Shown here: positions 33,633 to 45,648 of the stretch, piece after piece | Numbering within the stretch: the first letter of the stretch is position 1 | Layout of the letters: every line of letters starts with the position of its first letter | DNA from: Aurelia coerulea | Taxonomy: Eukaryota > Cnidaria > Scyphozoa > Semaeostomeae > Ulmaridae | Direction of reading: 5' to 3' | Length of the DNA: 64,000 bases | NCBI GenBank assembly: GCA_039566865.1 | Contig: CM076962.1 | Location: 5,946,743-6,010,742 of the forward strand | Translations under genes and position numbers: made by a program | Notes under the pieces: model-generated | The model's input: the letters and a program-made list of their open reading frames with translations, nothing else | The model's database searches: none | What the model was told of the DNA's origin: nothing

Positions 33633-35517
33633 TGGCCAAAATACTTGGGACAAATCATAAAATTGCATTACTTCGGTCTTTGATTACGTGCCCCCCGCTC
33701 CCCCCGTTTCAAAGTTGCTTGAATCAAACGCCATTCGACCTTCTCAACATTGAAGTAGGGGGGGGGGGGGGCACAGTGATCCAGAGCATGGAATAAATAG
33801 GAAAACATGAAGTTTCGAAAACATGCAAATTTTTACATCCCCATTAAAGAAGGTATCCTTGGGCTTAACAGAAAGCAAAAATTGTCAAAATCGGACTATC
33901 CAATGATGAGAAATGGAATTTTGAAGTTTGTCAAAAATTCAAGTGGTTGTTTACATTTGGTGAACAGATGAGTTAATTCGGACCCATGGAAAATGAAGAC
34001 ACATGTGTATAATTCTTATCCTTCTTAGCCAGTTTAATGTTTGCCTCGCTGTTTTGGAAAGTTTCGACAAAATCAATATCCTTGACGTCAACTGTTTCAA
34101 GCAGCACTGCCATGATACGATGATCCACCTATGTCTTCATCTTCCATGGGTCTAAATTAACCCATCTGTTCATCATCAAATGTTGGCCCATAACTGGGAG
34201 CTCTTTGATATGCATGAGGGTAGACCAATTGCAGCTTGGTCGTGAAATGGCTTGGAGGGATGGGGCAAGCACATCAGGAACTTTCGAAGTGGAGCTGGGT
34301 GTAGGGCCAGGCTTACTTCAGTTAATGCCAACCTCGAATACATTATTGTGCGGATGCTGATAACCTCATGGCGACTTGTGGCAAATTCCCGTCAAGATAG
34401 CTTAAAGAAAAGTCGTCAGTCTGCTGAACCATATGTTGAAGCAACAAATGATAGCCTTGTGACTGATTCGATGTACTTTTGTCAAACTAAACAATTCGGT
34501 GCTGAGACGGCGAAACTGTTTTGACTCAATTAGTTCCATTAGATTTAGATATCAAGCGAATTTTAACATAGCGTATATCAAAGTATTAAACCTTTCTCAA
34601 TTGGTTGGACCTTGCAGAAAGAAAGAGACAACAGATTCTGTTTTCCAATGCAGGTCTATTGTTTCACAGCATTAAGCTATTGTTTCACAAAAATCGGCTA
34701 TTGTTTCTATCACTGCATCAAGAATACCTCTTTTGAATTCTTGAGAACCAATTTCGCAAATCTAGAGCTCTTGCCTTGAAGAAAACAGGCACGGCACTGT
34801 TACAGTTTTGCTTGGAAATCAGGAAATAAAAACCTATGTCAAATGCAATCTTCAACCTTTTTTGCGGCAAAATTAGAACGATTTGAAACGGGCCCTTTTG
34901 CAGGAATGCTCCAAATAGGTTCTAGCAATTTATTATATTAATATCTAACACCTAGAATTACATAGATTTTTTGTTTTCAGCTTTGAGTAGCAATTTTTCA
35001 CGAAATTTGTCGAAAAAGTAAACATCAAAATAATGTCCATCTACCCATGATCTTAAATTCAAGATACAACATTTTTACATATGTTGAGCAAAACTAAATT
35101 GCTGACCATTTAGTACAAAAAGCATGAAAATCGGTCTTTTCTAGGTTGATTTATGACACTTTAAAGTTGGTTCAAAACTCTACATGGCACCGGAAATTCT
35201 AATGTAAACAACCATTTGAAATTTTGACAAACTTCAAAATTCCATTTCTCATCATTGGATAGTCCGATTTTGAAAATTGTTGCTTTCTGTTAGGCCCAAG
35301 GATACCCTGTTTAATGGGGATGTAAAAATGTGCATGTTTTCGAAACTTCATTTTTTCCTATTTATTCCATAATTTCGTCGATCTGGATCACTGTGGGGGG
35401 GGGGGGGGCGAGGGATTTGGAGACTCTAAACGTATGTTTTCTCCTCGATATTTTAGGAAACATCGTGAAGAAACTGAAATTTGCCTGTGTCCCAGCTTCT
35501 TTTGGCCAGGATTGTCT
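33633..35517. mobile_element. MITE split by a later insertion
   Basis: The halves 33633-33771 and 35396-35517 together match the uninterrupted copy at 36801-37053. The outer ends are ACAATCTTGGCCAAAA and TTTTGGCCAGGATTGT. The break lies in a G run, where an element of 1.6 kb is inserted. The inner half-sites both end in long G tracts. Confidence 0.85.
33772..35395. mobile_element. Element with ~190-bp inverted termini, related to the DIRS tail
   Basis: It begins CACAGTGATCCAGAG and ends GATCTGGATCACTGTG. Bases 33772-33960 are the inverted counterpart of 35210-35395. The right 1 kb matches 8690-9673. The interior (34236-34390 plus strand) reads as short coding-like pieces (EVELGVGPGLLQL), and the minus strand at 34110-33970 has a 50-codon ORF with no recognised family. 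It is likely a non-autonomous deletion derivative of the DIRS-associated family. Confidence 0.7.
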
Positions 35518-36800
35518 GAAAATGATTGTTAACAAATAACAACTCATATCTTGAGAACCGATAGAGATTTCTGTGTGAAATTTTAACACCGTCATCCCCA
35601 ACACAAGAAGTGAGTTCTCAGCTATCTATGCAGAAATAGGCGTTGTTCGCTAAATTCGCTGAGCACCTTCTTAAAAATGGGCGTGGCAAAATTGCTGCAA
35701 TTTTCACTCACATAAAGATTCCCTTATAAAAAGCGACATACACTAGGATCCTGAGCTTTCTTCCGCTATCGCAAGATTGTGTACTCCGCTGCTCTTTAAA
35801 AATGACTTATCATAGCAAGAAAGCTTTTGGGGTCATTGTTTGAGGTCCGGTTTCTTGTGAATTCTTCGGTTCTCCCAACGGCGCTCCAAAGAAAATTGCC
35901 CTATAATTTTGGGATAAGTCACGCTTTTTTGGTAAATTCATTTAATTCCACATTTGAACATCAAAGTCTTCCTATTCATGCAAAAAAAACAAGTAAAAAT
36001 TGCCCTGAAGGTGGAAATCTCACGGCGCTCCAAAATTGAAAAACTTAAAATAAACAATTCCGGATAAGTTTCTTTTAAAGTCCATTGAGAACCGTCAGAA
36101 ATCATATTTCACGAAAATATCGATGCAAATACTGACTATAGGCTAATAAAGCTCATTTTTCTCATTAGAATGAGACAAAATTTGTTAGAATAGGGCAAAC
36201 GTTGCCGACGTTATTAATGTTTAAAGTAGGGAGAAGCGTTGACAAATTTGGTTCCTTTCTCAATGTTCCAGATATCGAGAATCCGCCTGGTTGCCCCGCA
36301 ACAGGTATATTATTCTTCAACAAAAAGTTCTGGATTACAATTCATCGGGCACAATAGACCATTCAATGCCGTCCAGGGTGAATGCAAGTTTGGTGGAGCG
36401 AATTTAATCTCATTGAAAATGAATGAATAGTTAGAGAATTGGCTAACGGTGCATTTGAAAATAAGACAATTGCACTGCGGAGGCGCAGAATTTGCACTGA
36501 TTCAAAAGGAACTTTGTTTTCCAGTTCTCTTTGATAACTGTGATGTTTTCAAACGAAAATCATTGGCAGGTTTCGTGTTCGTGCCCAAGAGAAGTCTCGC
36601 TGAACGTAATGGGAAAATGTTGCATAATTTGATGACGTCATAGTTCTGATGAATGAATCAGTAATAATGAAAACATTAACATCTGAAGTACTCTATAGTT
36701 AAGCCCACAGTTAGTGGCTATCCATTCATAGTAAAAGAGATTGTCTGATACAAGTAGATTTGGATTCATAGAAACATATATGATAGGTAGTGATAGCAAT
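35518..36800. other. Noncoding intron DNA
   Basis: I find no gene or element ends. The phrase ACGGCGCTCCAAA occurs twice (about 35878 and 36023), and one TGACGTCA lies at 36632. Confidence 0.4.
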
Positions 36801-37053
36801 TTTTCAGACAATCTTGGCCAAAATACTTGGGACAAATAATAAAATTGCACTACTTCGGTCTTTGATTACGTGCCCCCCGCTCCCCCCGTTTCAAAGTTGC
36901 TTGAATCAAACGCCATTCGACCTTCTCAACATTGAAGTAGGGGGGAGGGGGGATTTGGAGACTCTAAACGTATGTTTTCTCCTCGATATTTTAGGAAACA
37001 TCGTGAAGACACTGAAATTTGCCTGTGTCCAAGCTACTTTTGGCCAGGATTGT
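36801..37053. mobile_element. Small MITE with ACAATC...GATTGT ends
   Basis: The inverted ends ACAATCTTGGCCAAAA and TTTTGGCCAGGATTGT enclose about 215 bp with a C-rich and a G-rich tract. Comparison with the split copy suggests the true terminus includes TTTTCAG outside ACAATC. Superfamily unresolved. The following 300 bp up to the next exon (37054-37362) show nothing recognisable. Confidence 0.8.
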
Positions 37054-37362
37054 AGTTTTATGTAGTTTAACATTGCGTGTCTTTTCTATTGGCCATGTGG
37101 TAGTCATTGTCTTTCGCTTTCCTTGGCATCGTGCCAGTAGTGTTTTACAATAATAAGGAAGGTAAAGTAGAATGTTGCAACAAAATAATTAGCAATTAAC
37201 TGACACTGGTTGATAAATATTCATTGTACATTTCTGCAAAGCTGATACAGCTTTGTCGGATACCTACTAGCATTGCAAACAACGGCAAATGTGCATACTT
37301 CTTTTTGATAGAAGAAAGAGTTCCCTAAGGCTTTAGCTAGTATTTTTAAAGGCTAACATTAC

Positions 37363-37539
37363 CTTTCAGGTTGTCCATTTTGAATCTTTGAAGCAAGAGA
37401 ATTTTCTTCATAGCCAGGACTCAGTGCAACAGTTGCGGCAAAGGGGATCTTACTTTGCAATGGACGAGTTTGCGATTTGATGTATTTACCGAATTCAAAG
37501 GTTCTCTCGTTCTGACCGATCCACAAATCTGGAGCACCC
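37363..37539 (-). CDS. TNK2/ACK1-like kinase, exon with second half of the SH3 domain
   Basis: The 177-nt exon has acceptor cgttgtag and donor AG|gtaatg, phase 2 to phase 2. It starts with the SH3 core DLWIGQNERTFEFGKY, whose Trp-x-Gly-Gln-Asn-x-Arg-Thr spacing is characteristic of ACK-family SH3 domains. A short linker follows (SQTRPLQSKIPFAA, SPGYEENSLAS). The SH3 in this family is placed directly after the kinase domain and contributes to autoinhibition and partner binding. Confidence 0.88.
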
Positions 37540-37579
37540 CTACAACGATTGACATATGATTACGCAGGAAACTGAAATA

Positions 37580-38063
37580 CCGGGTGCCCCAGAAAAATGC
37601 AAACGGATTTGGTTGACTCCAGCGATGTGAATGTGGCTTCAGTCAATGTCTAATCACTCTAAAAATGTTCCTCGATAGTTAACTTGAACATAGGTACCTA
37701 GTTTGTTGGTATTAGTGCTTTGAAAGCAGACATGTTAATGCTGAAAGCCCAAATTTGCCTCTTCCTGTAAACCAGAGCTTTAGCCTTTTGGCCTAAGAAA
37801 ATTCTGAAGGCACATCGTGTAAATCAACGATTGCCTTGCTACAAATTGAAGGCCAAAAGGCCAAAGCTCTGGTTTGCTGGTGGACGCAAATTTGAGCTTT
37901 CAAGATTGATATTTCTGCTCTCAAAGCACCAATATCTACAAAAAACGTTTCTTATTCAAGTTAACTATCGAGGAGCATTTTGAGAGTAATTAGACAAAGA
38001 TTAAAGCTAAATTCACATAGGCTGAGTCAACAAAATCTGTTTACTTTTTTCTGGGACACCAGC
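37580..38063. mobile_element. Mariner-like foldback MITE
   Basis: The left end CCGGGTGCCCCAGAAAAATG and the inverted right end match over more than 100 bp, with TA on both sides (37578-37579, 38064-38065). The interior also folds (CCAGAGCTTTAGCC near 37780 pairs with GGCCAAAGCTCTGG near 37863), so almost the whole element is an imperfect hairpin. No ORF. Confidence 0.8.
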
Positions 38064-38065
38064 TA

Positions 38066-38361
38066 TATTTTCGGCGGGATAGCAGCACTACTCTCTATTT
38101 GTTGGTTTTTGGCAAAACAAAAGTGTCCAATTGTAAATAATTTCAATATCCAGCCAAATAGTGGACTAAGCAAATACCTAAGAGATGAATAGTTAATAAA
38201 AAATTGCAGTCTTAAATAGTGATGATATGAATAAAAAAGGAATCTGAATACTAAGCACTCATGATCAAATTCGATCACGGTTTCCCAACTGAAGCGATGG
38301 TGGAGGACAGAACTTTTAATTTCGTTGCTGGAGCGGGATTGCTTGCCATGAAAGGCAAATA
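38066..38361. other. Dispersed-repeat sequence at the left edge of the satellite
   Basis: The segment 38261-38400 resembles 53240-53380 (shared TTTCGTTGCTGGA, AAAGGCAAATA, AGAATAGTTGGG-like phrases). The satellite unit appears to have arisen from the end of this repeat. A plus-strand frame 38261-38488 is open but has no recognised homology. Confidence 0.55.
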
Positions 38362-41300
38362 CTACCATTTTAAGGAAAGGAAAATAGTTGGGCAATATAA
38401 TTATGGTAATACTTTTAATCATTCATCTTTTAACCATAGTCCTGCACTATGTTTTAACCTTACCCAAGTATACGAGATTAATGAATAGATCCATTTTAAG
38501 GAAAGGAAAATAGTTGGGCAATATAATTATGGTAATACTTTTAATCATTCATCTTTTAACCATAGTCCTGGACGATGTTTTAACCTTACCCAAGTATACG
38601 AGATTAATGAATAGATCCATTTTCGGGAAAGGAAAATAGTTGGGCAATATAATTATGGTAATACTTTTAATCATTCATCTTTTAACCATAGTCCTGGACT
38701 ATGTTTTAACCTTACCCAAGTATTCGAGATTAATGAATAGATCCATTTTCGGGAAAGGAAAATAGTTGGGCAATATAATTATGGTAATACTTTTAATCAT
38801 TCATCTTTTAACCATAGTCCTGGACTATGTTTTAACCTTACCCAAGTATACGAGATTAATGAATAGATCCATTTTCGGGAAAGGAAAATAGTTGGGCAAT
38901 ATAATTATGGTAATACTTTTAATCATTCATCTTTTAACCATAGTCCTGGACTATGTTTTAACCTTACCCAAGTATTCGAGATTAATGAATAGATCCATTT
39001 TAAGGAAAGGAAAATAGTTGGGCAATATAATTATGGTAATACTTTTAATCATTCATCTTTTAACCATAGTCCTGGACTATGTTTTAACCTTACCCAAGTA
39101 TACGAGATTAATGAATAGATCCATTTTAAGGAAAGGAAAATAGTTGGGCAATATAATTATGGTAATACTTTTAATCATTCATCTTTTAACCATAGTCCTG
39201 GACTATGTTTTAACCTTACCCAAGTATACGAGATTAATGAATAGATCCATTTTCGGGAAAGGAAAATAGTTGGGCAATATAATTATGGTAATACTTTTAA
39301 TCATTCATCTTTTAACCATAGTCCTGGACTTTGTTTTAACCTTACCCAAGTATACGAGATTAATGAATAGATCCATTTTCGGGAAAGGAAAATAGTTGGG
39401 CAATATAATTATGGTAATACTTTTAATCATTCATCTTTTAACCATAGTCCTGGACTATGTTTTAACCTTACCCAAGTATACGAGATTAATGAATAGATCC
39501 ATTTTCGGGAAAGGAAAATAGTTGGGCAATATAATTATGGTAATACTTTTAATCATTCATCTTTTAACCATAGTCCTGGACTTTGTTTTAACCTTACCCA
39601 AGTATACGAGATTAATGAATAGATCCATTTTCGGGAAAGGAAAATAGTTGGGCAATATAATTATGGTAATACTTTTAATCATTCATCTTTTAACCATAGT
39701 CCTGGACTTTGTTTTAACCTTACCCAAGTATACGAGATTAATGAATAGATCCATTTTCGGGAAAGGAAAATAGTTGGGCAATATAATTATGGTAATACTT
39801 TTAATCATTCATCTTTTAACCATAGTCCTGGACTATGTTTTAACCTTACCCAAGTATACGAGATTAATGAATAGATCCATTTTAAGGAAAGGAAAATAGT
39901 TGGGCAATATAATTATGGTAATACTTTTAATCATTCATCTTTTAACCATAGTCCTGGACTATGTTTTAACCTTACCCAAGTATACGAGATTAATGAATAG
40001 ATCCATTTTCGGGAAAGGAAAATAGTTGGGCAATATAATTATGGTAATACTTTTAATCATTCATCTTTTAACCATAGTCCTGGACTATGTTTTAACCTTA
40101 CCCAAGTATACGAGATTAATGAATAGATCCATTTTCGGGAAAGGAAAATAGTTGGGCAATATAATTATGGTAATACTTTTAATCATTCATCTTTTAACCA
40201 TAGTCCTGGACTATGTTTTAACCTTACCCAAGTATACGAGATTAATGAATAGATCCATTTTAAGGAAAGGAAAATAGTTGGGCAATATAATTATGGTAAT
40301 ACTTTTAATCATTCATCTTTTAACCATAGTCCTGGACTATGTTTTAACCTTACCCAAGTATACGAGATTAATGAATAGATCCATTTTCGGGAAAGGAAAA
40401 TAGTTGGGCAATATAATTATGGTAATACTTTTAATCATTCATCTTTTAACCATAGTCCTGGACTATGTTTTAACCTTACCCAAGTATACGAGATTAATGA
40501 ATAGATACATTTTAAGGAAAGGAAAATAGTTGGGCAATATAATTATGGTAATACTTTTAATCATTCATCTTTTAACCATAGTCCTGGACTATGTTTTAAC
40601 CTTACCCAAGTATACGAGATTAATGAATAGATCCATTTTAAGGAAAGGAAAATAGTTGGGCAATATAATTATGGTAATACTTTTAATCATTCATCTTTTA
40701 ACCATAGTCCTGGACTATGTTTTAACCTTACCCAAGTATACGAGATTAATGAATAGATCCATTTTCGGGAAAGGAAAATAGTTGGGCAATATAATTATGG
40801 TAATACTTTTAATCATTCATCTTTTAACCATAGTCCTGGACTATGTTTTAACCTTACCCAAGTATACGAGATTAATGAATAGATCCATTTTAAGGAAAGG
40901 AAAATAGTTGGGCAATATAATTATGGTAATACTTTTAATCATTCATCTTTTAACCATAGTCCTGGACTTTGTTTTAACCTTACCCAAGTATACGAGATTA
41001 ATGAATAGATCCATTTTCGGGAAAGGAAAATAGTTGGGCAATATAATTATGGTAATACTTTTAATCATTCATCTTTTAACCATAGTCCTGGACTATGTTT
41101 TAACCTTACCCAAGTATTCGAGATTAATGAATAGATCCATTTTAAGGAAAGGAAAATAGTTGGGCAATATAATTATGGTAATACTTTTACTCATTCATCT
41201 TTTAACCATAGTCCTGGACTATGCTTTAACCTTACCCAAGTATTCGAGATTAATGAATAGATCCATTTTAAGGAAAGGAAAATAGTTGGGCAATATAATT

Positions 41301-42915
41301 ATGGTAATACTTTTAATCATTCATCTTTTAACCATAGTCCTGGACTATGTTTTAACCTTACCCAAGTATACGAGATTAATGAATAGATCCATTTTCGGGA
41401 AAGGAAAATAGTTGGGCAATATAATTATGGTAATACTTTTAATCATTCATCTTTTAACCATAGTCCTGGACTATGTTTTAACCTTACCCAAGTATACGAG
41501 ATTAATGAATAGATCCATTTTCGGGAAAGGAAAATAGTTGGGCAATATAATTATGGTAATACTTTTAATCATTCATCTTTTAACCATAGTCCTGGACTAT
41601 GTTTTAACCTTACCCAAGTATACGAGATTAATGAATAGATCCATTTTCGGGAAAGGAAAATAGTTGGGCAATATAATTATGGTAATACTTTTAATCATTC
41701 ATCTTTTAACCATAGTCCTGGACTATGTTTTAACCTTACCCAAGTATACGAGATTAATTAATAGATCCATTTTAAGGAAAGGAAAATAGTTGGGCAATAT
41801 AATTATGGTAATACTTTTAATCATTCATCTTTTAACCATAGTCCTGGACTATGTTTTAACCTTACCCAAGTATACGAGATTAATGAATAGATCCATTTTC
41901 GGGAAAGGAAAATAGTTGGGCAATATAATTATGGTAATACTTTTAATCATTCATCTTTTAACCATAGTCCTGGACTATGTTTTAACCTTACCCAAGTATA
42001 CGAGATTAATGAATAGATCCATTTTAAGGAAAGGAAAATAGTTGGGCAATATAATTATGGTAATACTTTTAATCATTCATCTTTTAACCATAGTCCTGGA
42101 CTATGTTTTCACCTTACCCAAGTATACGAGATTAATGAATAGATCCATTTTAAGGAAAGGAAAATAGTTGGGCAATATAATTATGGTAATACTTTTAATC
42201 ATTCATCTTTTAACCATAGTCCTGGACTATGTTTTAACCTTACCCAAGTATACGAGATTAATGAATAGATCCATTTTCGGGAAAGGAAAATAGTTGGGCA
42301 ATATAATTATGGTAATACTTTTAATCATTCATCTTTTAACCATAGTCCTGGACTATGTTTTAACCTTACCCAAGTATACGAGATTAATGAATAGATCCAT
42401 TTTAAGGAAAGGAAAATAGTTGGGCAATATAATTATGGTAATACTTTTAATCATTCATCTTTTAACCATAGTCCTGGACTATGTTTTAACCTTACCCAAG
42501 TATACGAGATTAATGAATAGATCCATTTTCGGGAAAGGAAAATAGTTGGGCAATATAATTATGGTAATACTTTTAATCATTCATCTTTTAACCATAGTCC
42601 TGGACTATGTTTTAACCTTACCCAAGTATTCGAGATTAATGAATAGATCCATTTTAAGGAAAGGAAAATAGTTGGGCAATATAATTATGGTAATACTTTT
42701 ACTCATTCATCTTTTAACCATAGTCCTGGACTATGCTTTAACCTTACCCAAGTATACGAGATTAATGAATAGATCCATTTTAAGGAAAGGAAAATAGTTG
42801 GGCAATATAATTATGGTAATACTTTTAATCATTCATCTTTTAACCATAGTCCTGGACTATGTTTTAACCTTACCCAAGTATACGAGATTAATGAATAGAT
42901 CCATTTTCGGGAAAT
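38362..42915. repeat. 126-bp satellite array, about 36 copies, with 12-unit higher-order structure
   Basis: Units repeat every 126 bp without indels, starting GATCCATTTT and including AAAATAGTTGGGCAATATAA and AACCATAGTCCTGGACTATG. Two subtypes alternate irregularly (TAAGG or TCGGG after CCATTT). The subtype order of the 12 units starting at 40000 is identical to that of the 12 starting at 41512, indicating a 1512-bp duplication. The array lies in the TNK2 intron upstream of the second SH3 exon. Each unit contains a stop in every plus frame checked, so it is noncoding. Confidence 0.95.
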
Positions 42916-43928
42916 TTTTTCCTTGGACACTTTAGTTGCCAAGAAAGGTAGCTTTTTGAAATATGTAAATAGGGCAGGCCTGCCCTGGTTCAACCAATTA
43001 TTTTCGCACATAGCTTCATGAAAGCAAATGATATGAACACAAATATGGTATCACAATATAGTTGAAGAGTATCTTTTGAGATGTTGCTTAGTAAGTTTAC
43101 GTTATGCCTGCTATCTGAAACAACAGTTTTAAAATATAGTAATACATCCCTTTTTTGGACAATTCTCGCATTTTCCAGTTAATTGCTTGGAATATGTGAA
43201 AAGAGGCGAATTCCAAATTTGCTCAGGGACACGAACACTGAATGAATGACAAAGGTAAATCATTTACAAATAGAGAATTTCCCCAGACAACTTCAAATCC
43301 ATTTAGCTTCTACAAAATGTTGACTGGAACATGATGGCAATTCGTTCACTCTTAATGAGAAATCTGGGATTCGAAATTTTCCTTAAATTTGGTTTTTCGG
43401 ATTTCAAAAATAGCTCAAAGTGACCATGCAGACTCTCAAAAGATAGCCAAGCCTTTTAACTAAACTGTGATCCAAAGCATATGTCAATTGCTTTTGAATT
43501 CAGAAAGCTAGTTATGATTTAGCTTTACTCTTTGTCCATTTATGTCGAGTCTTTAAAACATTTGATCGACATTGTTTGATCGTTTTCAGTGTTTTCAAAA
43601 ACAAATTTCAAGAAACTCTCTTATATGTCTAAAGGCAACGAAAAATTTGCAATAATCATAGAATCTAATTCAGGCTTTTTGTCAAATTGAAAGTCGTAAA
43701 TCTTCAAAATCGGTCTAGTGTACAATAGACGATTGCGCTAAAGATGGCGGCGAGGAATTTTTTACCAAGATGCATTGCGTTCTGATTAAGATCCTTTAAC
43801 GATTCTATAGGAATTCGATTAAAGAACGCAGTGCATCTTGGTAAAAAATTCCTCGCCGCCATCTTTAGCACAATCGTCTATTTATCGTGCCCTGCCAAAA
43901 AATGATAGTTTATCTTAGCGCACCCGGT
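42916..43928. mobile_element. Mariner-like MITE remnant
   Basis: The left part follows the satellite directly (TTTTTTCCTTGGACACTTT). A tract GAAAGCAAATGATATGAACACA (43021-43042) matches the element at 55.1 kb. The right end CGCACCCGG is followed by TA at 43927. It contains a separate palindrome at 43724-43882. Termini are degraded. Confidence 0.55.
43724..43882. repeat. 159-bp palindromic foldback
   Basis: The arms AATAGACGATTG...AGATGGCGGCGAGGAATTTT and their reverse complement meet near 43803 (GATCCTTTAACGATTCTATAG in the loop region). The outer bases AATAGACG resemble those of the 19.2 kb palindrome. Confidence 0.88.
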
Positions 43929-43945
43929 ATTATTGTGTTACTCAC

Positions 43946-44043
43946 TCAAAATGCTTTATTGCAGTTATGATGTCACCAACTGCATACTTTAACTCATCGA
44001 GATAATGCTGAGAAGAAACTGCCAAACTTGATGTTGGATGAAT
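43946..44043 (-). CDS. TNK2/ACK1-like kinase, exon with first half of the SH3 domain
   Basis: The 98-nt exon has acceptor ccttttacag and donor GA|gtgagt, entering in phase 0 and leaving in phase 2. It encodes the link from the kinase C-lobe into SH3, ending ELKYAVGDIITAIKHF. The GDxIT strand pattern is the SH3 RT-loop/diverging turn region. It joins the Trp-containing half at 37539 in the correct phase. Confidence 0.85.
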
Positions 44044-44679
44044 CTGTAAAAGGGAGATAAAATAGAGTCTGAACCCCATCTGTTCCCCATAATCCCCATA
44101 AAGTTAAAGGGGCTCCGTCGCCAAACAATAAATTTTAAATTATTTATAATCCCTTCAGCTCTATCTGATACTACATAAATAAAAGTTTAAAAATTAATAT
44201 TATATACATAGGAAAAATACTTAGAAGGACAAGTCCGGGGCCGACGACAAAACACAAGACAACACCGCCACGAATGACGCATGACACATCCCCCATCACT
44301 CCCCGCCCTCTCCCTCGAAATCACGCACCCAAACAAGCAACGCCCACTCGCCCGCCCACCCGCTCACAAGGAGAAAAACAGCGGGAAAAAGCACCACACA
44401 TCACCCACAGCAGCACCATCCGGCATCCCATAAACAAATCCGTAAACTCGTACGTGACACCAATTATCCATTATTCATCCATTGTTATCTGCAGTTTGTT
44501 TGGTGGCTTCACCCAAGCCACCTAAAAGTGACCGTTCAAAAATCCACTTATATCCGAGCAATCGTAGAAGATATGAATGTTTGGTTTCTTCCTTAGTGAA
44601 GTAAAACGATTGATGTCCAAACAGCAACTTTCATTTTGAAAAAAATATGAAAATCCTGTGTGATATTATAGCCCTCGAG
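44044..44679. other. Noncoding intron DNA with a C/A-rich patch
   Basis: No gene. At 44235-44430 the plus strand is strikingly rich in C and A (CATCCCCCATCACTCCCCGC and similar), unlike the AT-rich surroundings. Confidence 0.45.
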
Positions 44680-44980
44680 TGTACATAGGTATGACAACCT
44701 CATGCAATGCAGGTTCGATGCATAGATATTATGTCTTGTCCATATTTTTACTCTTATCTTGTCAACAGAACTCGAAGACTAATTTAAAGCTAATCTAATC
44801 AATACCTATACAACTCAAACACAATACAAAGACTAAGACCTATTCCCTTTACGACATTCTACGCAACACATTAGCACAAGAACATGATCAAAATATTCTC
44901 TGTTGTGACAACAGTATGTTTGTTATGTTCGTATTGTCCACAACAGGGGGTTCACTCTGTTAGCAACAGAGCCCTACATA
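44680..44980 (-). mobile_element. 3' LTR of a minus-strand Gypsy element
   Basis: On the minus strand the LTR begins TGTAGGGCTCTG and ends CCTATGTACA, giving TG...CA ends with TGTA/TACA symmetry. It is preceded by a purine-rich tract (AGAGGGGAAG) fitting the polypurine tract. No second copy is seen beyond gag at 51.7-52.1 kb, so the 5' LTR is missing or lost. Confidence 0.65.
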
Positions 44981-45648
44981 CTTCCCCTCTAAAGAAATGT
45001 CGTCCCTGACATCTCTTGAGGACTTGTAGAAGGAGCTGCAAAGTTCGATCTGACAGTTCTTCATTCTTTATCTCGTGGGAATTTCACGGTAAGGCTGCTT
45101 ATGTATGAATTCGAAAGTTATCTCTGTTTTTCCCAAAGTTATCTCTGTATCTCTGCTTATGTATGAATTCGAAAGTTATCTCTGTCTTGGAGTTTAGAAA
45201 CTCAATTCGACTGCAATGTTCTAAAACGACAAATATTCGCATCTTGTTCAATCTTCAAAACTTCAACAGGATGTATGTATCTCTGAAAAGTAATGTAAAA
45301 GAAACAAAACAAACAAATGAGAGTCACTGTTCATTGACCAAGTTCCAACTTTGTATCACAATTGTCTCTCTTACGAACGCGTTCTTGGGTAACAATATGC
45401 ATCTTGCTAACCGGACGAAACGTAACGACGTGACGGCGAATAGTGAATTTAACGAATCTTATCAGTCGAGCGATAAATAGGCAAGGCTATTTCGAAATGT
45501 ACGGCTGTACGGACGTTGTCTATGTATAGGAAATGATGTAAAAAGGTAAAACAAACGATGCAAAATATATGTTCACGATATTTGAAAGTCTTGAACGATA
45601 TCAGTTGTATATTTGCAAACGACGTTTAGGAGTCAATGCTCAGAATCC

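Noticed and set aside
38362..42915. Regularly spaced repeats as a possible CRISPR array
   Set aside because: The whole 126-bp unit is repeated with no unique spacers, in animal DNA; it is a satellite.
42829..43011. Minus-strand ORF at the satellite edge
   Set aside because: It bridges the last satellite unit and a MITE; no homology and not conserved in other units.
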